Part shown: positions 60,600-64,000 of the stretch, piece after piece
Numbering within the stretch: the first letter of the stretch is position 1
Layout: every line of letters begins with the position of its first letter
DNA from: VXYK01 sp965214565
GTDB lineage: Bacteria > Actinomycetota > Acidimicrobiia > Acidimicrobiales > Aldehydirespiratoraceae
Assembly (NCBI GenBank): GCA_965214565.1
Contig: OZ243951.1
Coordinates: 1,612,001 to 1,676,000 of the forward strand
DNA length: 64,000 bases
Direction of reading: 5' to 3'
The notes under the pieces: model-generated
Told to the model about the DNA's origin: nothing
Databases searched by the model: none
What the model saw: the letters and a program-made list of their open reading frames with translations, nothing else
Position numbers and translations under genes: made by a program

Positions 60600-61886
60600 C
60601 TAAGTGTCCGGTTGGTCGGGGAGTGTGCTCTCGATGATGGCGGTTGATTCTCGGGACGCGGCGGCGTAGATGCCTTTGGCCATGAGGGAGCGCTCGACGC
60701 GCCGGCGGGCGGCGTAGATCTCCGCCCGGGCGCCGTGTGCGGCGACCGACTCGGGCTCGGCCGTGGTGGCCAGTTCTATGAGTTCGCATGCCAGGCGGAA
60801 GTCTCCGGCTGTGGCCATCTCCTGGGCGCGGCTGATGACCTTCTCTGTGCTACCGACGAGCCGAACGATCTCGGCCGCATATGCGGCCTCACTCGCGGAC
60901 TTGAGCTTCGCCGGGTTCAGGTCCCACCATCCGCCGTAGAGGCGCCAGATGTTGCGAACAACGAACTCAGGTTCGTCGTAGACGGGCTGGAGCCACGGTT
61001 TGGACAACAAGTCCTCGGACACCTCGACGGACTGAATGATGGTGTCGAGCGATTCCCCGTTGTTCATCAGTTCGAGCGTGGCATCGACCAGGCCCTCGAG
61101 CGCGGAGGCGAGGTCGCCGAGGATCAGATCGACTTGTGCGGTTCCGCGCACTGGAAGGCCGTGAGCGGGCAGCAGAAGCTCAGCCTCGAACGCTTGCATG
61201 CGACGCAGCGCCCTAGCCCACTCCAACGGGTACCGCTGGACCTTCTGCGGGTTGCCGGCGTTGGGGAACACCCAGGTCACGAAGTCGCCGACGCACAGGG
61301 CGCGGTGCTCTGGAATCCAAGCCCAGGTGTGATCGTCGGTCTCACCCTTGTCGTGGTGCAGGACGAAGTCGGTGCCGCCGACCGAGACGGTCAGATGGTC
61401 GTGGTAGGTGACGTCGGGCCAGAGCGTGTCCGCACCGACGAAACGACCAGCGCCCGCGCGTAGGCTTCCCAGATTCAGTCGCCTCGACACACCGCCGAAC
61501 TGACGCGCGTTGATGGCGAGGTTGTAGCCGTTCGTGTCTTCGTAGCGTTGCAGACGGACCGGAATGTTGGCGTGGCCGACGACACGCGGCGGTCGATGGC
61601 CGAGAGCTTCGGCATCGGCGGCGACGGCACCGCTGCCCCCGACGTGGTCCATGTGCCCATGCGTGTAAATGAGCGAATCGACCGGCTCTGACGACCATCC
61701 CCGGAGAGCTTCGGCGACAGCAGCACCGCTGAGAGCACCGCTCGCGTCGAAACACACAAGACCGGCTTGGGTCGAGAACGCGAACATGTGGGAGAACGAC
61801 TCGACGACCGCGATGCCATCATCAAGCTCTGTGAGCGTGTTGGTCACCCGGTTGGTCGGTTCGTCGGCTGTGCCGGATGCGATCAC
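60600..61886 (-). CDS. Alkylsulfatase-type metallo-beta-lactamase fold hydrolase
   Basis: A 428-residue hydrolase. The zinc site is YTHGHMDHVGGSGAV (about residue 74), followed by FVLHHDKGETDDHTWAWIPEHRALCVGDFV (about 190, by position) and LLPAHGLPV. The C-terminal part (about 290-420) resembles the dimerisation domain of SdsA-type alkylsulfatases: VRNIWRLYGGWWDLNPAKL, ACELIELATTAEPES. Such enzymes cleave alkyl sulfate esters. The sulfate substrate is inferred; association with a P450 suggests catabolism of an alkyl compound. Confidence 0.88.
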   Translation of the reverse strand: MIASGTADEPTNRVTNTLTELDDGIAVVESFSHMFAFSTQAGLVCFDASGALSGAAVAEALRGWSSEPVDSLIYTHGHMDHVGGSGAVAADAEALGHRPPRVVGHANIPVRLQRYEDTNGYNLAINARQFGGVSRRLNLGSLRAGAGRFVGADTLWPDVTYHDHLTVSVGGTDFVLHHDKGETDDHTWAWIPEHRALCVGDFVTWVFPNAGNPQKVQRYPLEWARALRRMQAFEAELLLPAHGLPVRGTAQVDLILGDLASALEGLVDATLELMNNGESLDTIIQSVEVSEDLLSKPWLQPVYDEPEFVVRNIWRLYGGWWDLNPAKLKSASEAAYAAEIVRLVGSTEKVISRAQEMATAGDFRLACELIELATTAEPESVAAHGARAEIYAARRRVERSLMAKGIYAAASRESTAIIESTLPDQPDT

Positions 61887-62020
61887 ACGCGCCGAGAGCT
61901 CGAGTGGATCGGCAGTGCGGACCGCCGTCGCGTCGCGAGGCTTGGGGTGCAGTGAGATGATGCATCCTACCCCTGCACAGAGTTGGCCTCGCCCGGTGGC
62001 TCTGTATGGGCTGAGCCGGG

Positions 62021-62233
62021 GACCACAACAAACTGCTGCGAGGACTGCGACGCATCGCCCGTGAGTACCACGAGATCAACCACTCCACGATTCAGTTGGA
62101 GACGTCGGTCGAGGACTGCGACGAGGGATCACCACGTCGACCACCTGCTGCAACGCGAGAAGATCCGTCGCAACCGCCGATGGATCCGCACCAGAATCTC
62201 GAGCTGATCGTCCCGCCAGATTCCGAGGCCTGA
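62021..62233 (+). pseudogene. C-terminal remnant of a cation diffusion facilitator
   Basis: DHNKLLRGLRRIAREYHEIN followed by HSTIQLETSVED matches the cytoplasmic C-terminal domain of CDF metal exporters (the 'HHxTIQxE' strand). The transmembrane part is missing. It lies between the MBL gene and tRNA-Leu at the edge of the accessory interval. Confidence 0.65.
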
Positions 62234-62264
62234 CAAGAGGCATCGCCCCTGACAAAGGTAGAGT

Positions 62265-62347
62265 GCGCGAGGGGGGACTTGAACCCCCACATCCTTTCGG
62301 ACACAGGCACCTGAAGCCTGCGCGTCTGCCAATTCCGCCACTCGCGC
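62265..62347 (-). tRNA. tRNA-Leu (anticodon CAG)
   Basis: An 83-base class II tRNA on the minus strand: acceptor GCGCGAG/CTCGCGC, anticodon loop TTCAGGT with CAG at 34-36 between CAGGC and GCCTG, a long variable arm (TGTCCGAAAGGATGT) and T-arm GGGGGTTCAAGTCCCCC. CCA is not encoded. Its 3' end faces the accessory interval, as does that of tRNA-fMet on the other side. Confidence 0.95.
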
Positions 62348-62402
62348 GTGGCCGCACACCGCAGTGAACGTGCCCCGATCATAGCGTCGCGGATCTGAAT
62401 CC

Positions 62403-62581
62403 GTGGACCGCTCCAAGTCGTGGATCGAACCGATTCGACCCGACGGCAACGGATTCATGCTCCACGACGACGGATCGACCAATCAGACTCTGGTGAACGG
62501 CAACCAGTGGTCTCGCACCGACTTGCCGACGGCGACCGGATCGAGCTGGGTTCCGTGCAGATCGAGTTCCGGTCAGCTTGA
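62403..62581 (+). pseudogene. FHA-domain protein remnant
   Basis: FMLHDDGSTNQTLVNG, then after a frameshift VSHRLADGDRIELGS and VQIEFRSA, stop: the second half of an FHA phosphothreonine-binding domain (consensus DxGSxNGTxVNG, LxDGDxIxLG). The conserved Gly after Asn is Gln (STNQT). The N-terminal half is missing. FHA proteins normally precede PP2C and kinase genes in this kind of cluster. Confidence 0.75.
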
Positions 62582-62625
62582 ACAACCGCTGCCGTGTCAT
62601 CGGCGGAAGGTAACCTCAAAGGACC

Positions 62626-62772
62626 GTGTCGGAACAATCGCCCGTCCTGCTTCGGCTCTGCTTGCTGGCTCTCGAATATCTGGTGTTTCTACGCGTGCTC
62701 AGAGCGGTGTGGGTTGAACTCCGAGCCGTGCATGGACCGACCATTCCCAGGGTTGAACTGGTGCTCACATGA
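62626..62772 (+). CDS. Short membrane protein, probable N-terminal stub of an FHA protein
   Basis: A 48-codon frame from GTG 62626 encodes one hydrophobic helix, RLCLLALEYLVFLRVLRAVW, then VELRAVHGPTIPRVELVLT. Its stop overlaps the PP2C ATG by four bases (ATGA). Membrane-anchored FHA proteins of actinobacteria start with a similar LxYLxFLRVxRAVWxEL helix, so this is probably the truncated start of such a gene, its FHA domain deleted. It may still serve translational coupling. Confidence 0.6.
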   Translation: MSEQSPVLLRLCLLALEYLVFLRVLRAVWVELRAVHGPTIPRVELVLT

Positions 62773-63764
62773 CCACTCTGGCTTGGGGTGCGGTGACCGA
62801 TACGGGCCGAATACGTGACATCAACCAGGACGGAGTCCTCTCGGCTGAGAGTGTCTTTGTTGTGGCCGACGGCATGGGAGGTCACAGCGGCGGCGAAGTG
62901 GCCTCGGCTGTCGCTGTCGAACAGATGGCCGAGCGGACCACCTTCAACAGTGTGGACGAACTGGTCGAGACGGTGCAGCGAGCAAACCGGGAGGTCTTGG
63001 ACCGAGCTCGGGAGGACCGGGCGCTCTACGGAATGGGAACCACACTGGTCGCACTCGTAGCCATGACCGTTGATGACACCGAGCTGCTCTGCGTCGCCAA
63101 CGTCGGTGATAGCAGGCTGTATCTGTGCACTGCGGACCAGATGATGCAGTTGACCGATGACCACAGCCTGGTTGAGGGCATGGTGCGAGACGGTTGGATC
63201 TCCCCCGAGGAGGCGAAGGTCCACCCCCAGCGCAACGTGGTCACCCGGGCACTCGGTGTCGAAGAGCCCCTGATGGTCGACGCCTGGGAGCTCGTGCCGG
63301 TAGCCGGTGACCGGTACCTGCTGTGCAGTGACGGTCTCAACAACGAACTCAGCGACGCCGAGATCGAAGAGATCCTCGACGAGACGGCCGATCCCCAAGA
63401 AGCCGCTACTGCACTCGTCGAAGCAGCGTGTGCTGCAGGTGGGCGAGACAACGTCACCGTCGTGGTCGTGGACGTAGTCGAAGCTGAACCGACCGAGTCG
63501 GACCCTCCCGCTGACCGGGTCGTCGCAGCCCACAAATCTGACACTGCGCTGGTCGCGGCCGACGAAGACGCCGAGCTCGAGGGGGCAGCAGAGCCCGCAG
63601 ACCCCGCAGACCCCGCATCAACGGAACTCGACTCGCTGTCGTGGCGGTCCTTTGTTGACTGGCGCTGGTTCGAGACCTGGCCGCGCAGCTGGTTCGCGGC
63701 CTTGGCCATCGTCGTTTTTCTGTTGGCGATGCTTGTGCTGGTAGTGCTATCGGTAGTCCTGTGA
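62769..63764 (+). CDS. PP2C-family Ser/Thr protein phosphatase (PstP-like)
   Basis: A 331-residue membrane-anchored phosphatase that dephosphorylates Ser/Thr kinase targets and the kinases themselves. PP2C motifs: IRDINQDG (residue 15), VFVVADGMGGHSGGEVAS, VANVGDSRLYL (about 115), RYLLCSDGLNNELSD (about 180) and GGRDNVTVVVVD (about 222), which supply the metal-binding aspartates. An acidic linker (about 235-290) leads to one C-terminal transmembrane helix (about 307-330). Kinase gene follows after 134 bases. Confidence 0.94.
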   Translation: MTTLAWGAVTDTGRIRDINQDGVLSAESVFVVADGMGGHSGGEVASAVAVEQMAERTTFNSVDELVETVQRANREVLDRAREDRALYGMGTTLVALVAMTVDDTELLCVANVGDSRLYLCTADQMMQLTDDHSLVEGMVRDGWISPEEAKVHPQRNVVTRALGVEEPLMVDAWELVPVAGDRYLLCSDGLNNELSDAEIEEILDETADPQEAATALVEAACAAGGRDNVTVVVVDVVEAEPTESDPPADRVVAAHKSDTALVAADEDAELEGAAEPADPADPASTELDSLSWRSFVDWRWFETWPRSWFAALAIVVFLLAMLVLVVLSVVL

Positions 63765-63898
63765 CAGCGGCTGAACTGCCGTCGTAGCCTTCCAGCCCGT
63801 CCACGCGTTCCAGACCGATTTGCAACAGCAACTTTCGCCGAACGACGGCGCATCGCTGTGCAACGGTCAACCGTACTGCTCAGCTAGACTCCAAGGCT

Positions 63899-64000
63899 AT
63901 GTCGGATGGTAGGCCAACGGTCTTCAATGGCCGTTACGAACTGCTGCGCCATATCGCGCGCGGCGGAATGGCCGACGTTTACCTCGCACGCGACGAGCTG
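63899..64000 (+). CDS. Ser/Thr protein kinase (PknB-like), 5' part only
   Basis: The first 34 codons are visible before the window ends. FNGRYELLRHIARGGMADVY contains the glycine-rich ATP loop, RGGMADVYLARD, characteristic of actinobacterial PknA/PknB-type kinases. Together with the PP2C gene it forms a kinase-phosphatase pair. The intervening rodA/ftsW and pbpA genes usual in other actinobacteria are absent from this interval. Confidence 0.88.
   Translation, partial: MSDGRPTVFNGRYELLRHIARGGMADVYLARDEL

Overview
The window is high-GC chromosomal DNA from an actinobacterium, most likely the class Acidimicrobiia. The support is indirect: GTG and TTG starts are common, there is a CIRCE-controlled groEL, a CysO-like sulfur carrier, a PAC2 protein, an IdeR/DtxR-type iron box, a HelD-type helicase, the coproporphyrin-route heme genes (ChdC/HemQ, HemE, CgoX/PpoX) and a remnant FHA-PP2C-Ser/Thr-kinase cluster. 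No rRNA is present, so a finer placement is inference.

Layout. 1-2.4 kb: an accessory patch with an XRE-ImmA/IrrE regulator-peptidase and an unknown partner, lying on the 3' side of tRNA-Thr. 2.8-31.1 kb: mostly housekeeping genes (LytR_C protein, glycerate kinase, CysO-like carrier, GroEL, nitrobindin, FdhD, ChdC, hydantoinase/oxoprolinase A+B, GlnD, CadI/ArsI, lipase, NUDIX, PAC2, thioesterase, GtrA, a glycosyltransferase/methyltransferase cluster, an Lnt homologue, adenylate cyclase, Rpf-like lipoprotein, M1 peptidase). A small A/T-richer patch at 18.4-19.4 kb holds a membrane protein and the end of an ISL3 element. 31.1-34.5 kb: two nested ISL3-family elements sit inside a duplicated PH-protein/ppoX junction. 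34.5-47.5 kb: ppoX-hemE, patatin, HelD, an iron ABC transporter (ATPase, iron box, binding protein, permease), a TauD dioxygenase and a polysaccharide deacetylase lipoprotein.

47.6-62.3 kb is an accessory interval bounded by two tRNA genes (fMet and Leu) whose 3' ends both point into it. It is a defence island: a DndB-like DGQHR protein, a winged-helix PD-(D/E)XK protein, a second PD-(D/E)XK-like protein with a paralogous fragment nearby, a complete NaeI-type restriction-modification system with Vsr repair endonuclease, an AbiEi/AbiEii type IV toxin-antitoxin, a PIN toxin with HTH antitoxin, and a broken nuclease gene. Fragments of vsr repeated at 57.1 and 58.5 kb show that the toxin-antitoxin segment was assembled by recombination. 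A cytochrome P450 plus an alkylsulfatase-type metallo-beta-lactamase protein, and a cation-efflux remnant, complete the interval. 62.4-64 kb: eroded FHA genes, a PP2C phosphatase and the start of a Ser/Thr kinase.

The observations I rate highest are the DndB-like/PD-(D/E)XK group as a possible undescribed defence module, the matching ribosome-site hairpins in front of both ISL3 transposases, the vsr-flanked toxin-antitoxin segment, the Lnt homologue whose catalytic cysteine is serine, and the ISL3 pair within the duplicated PH/ppoX junction.
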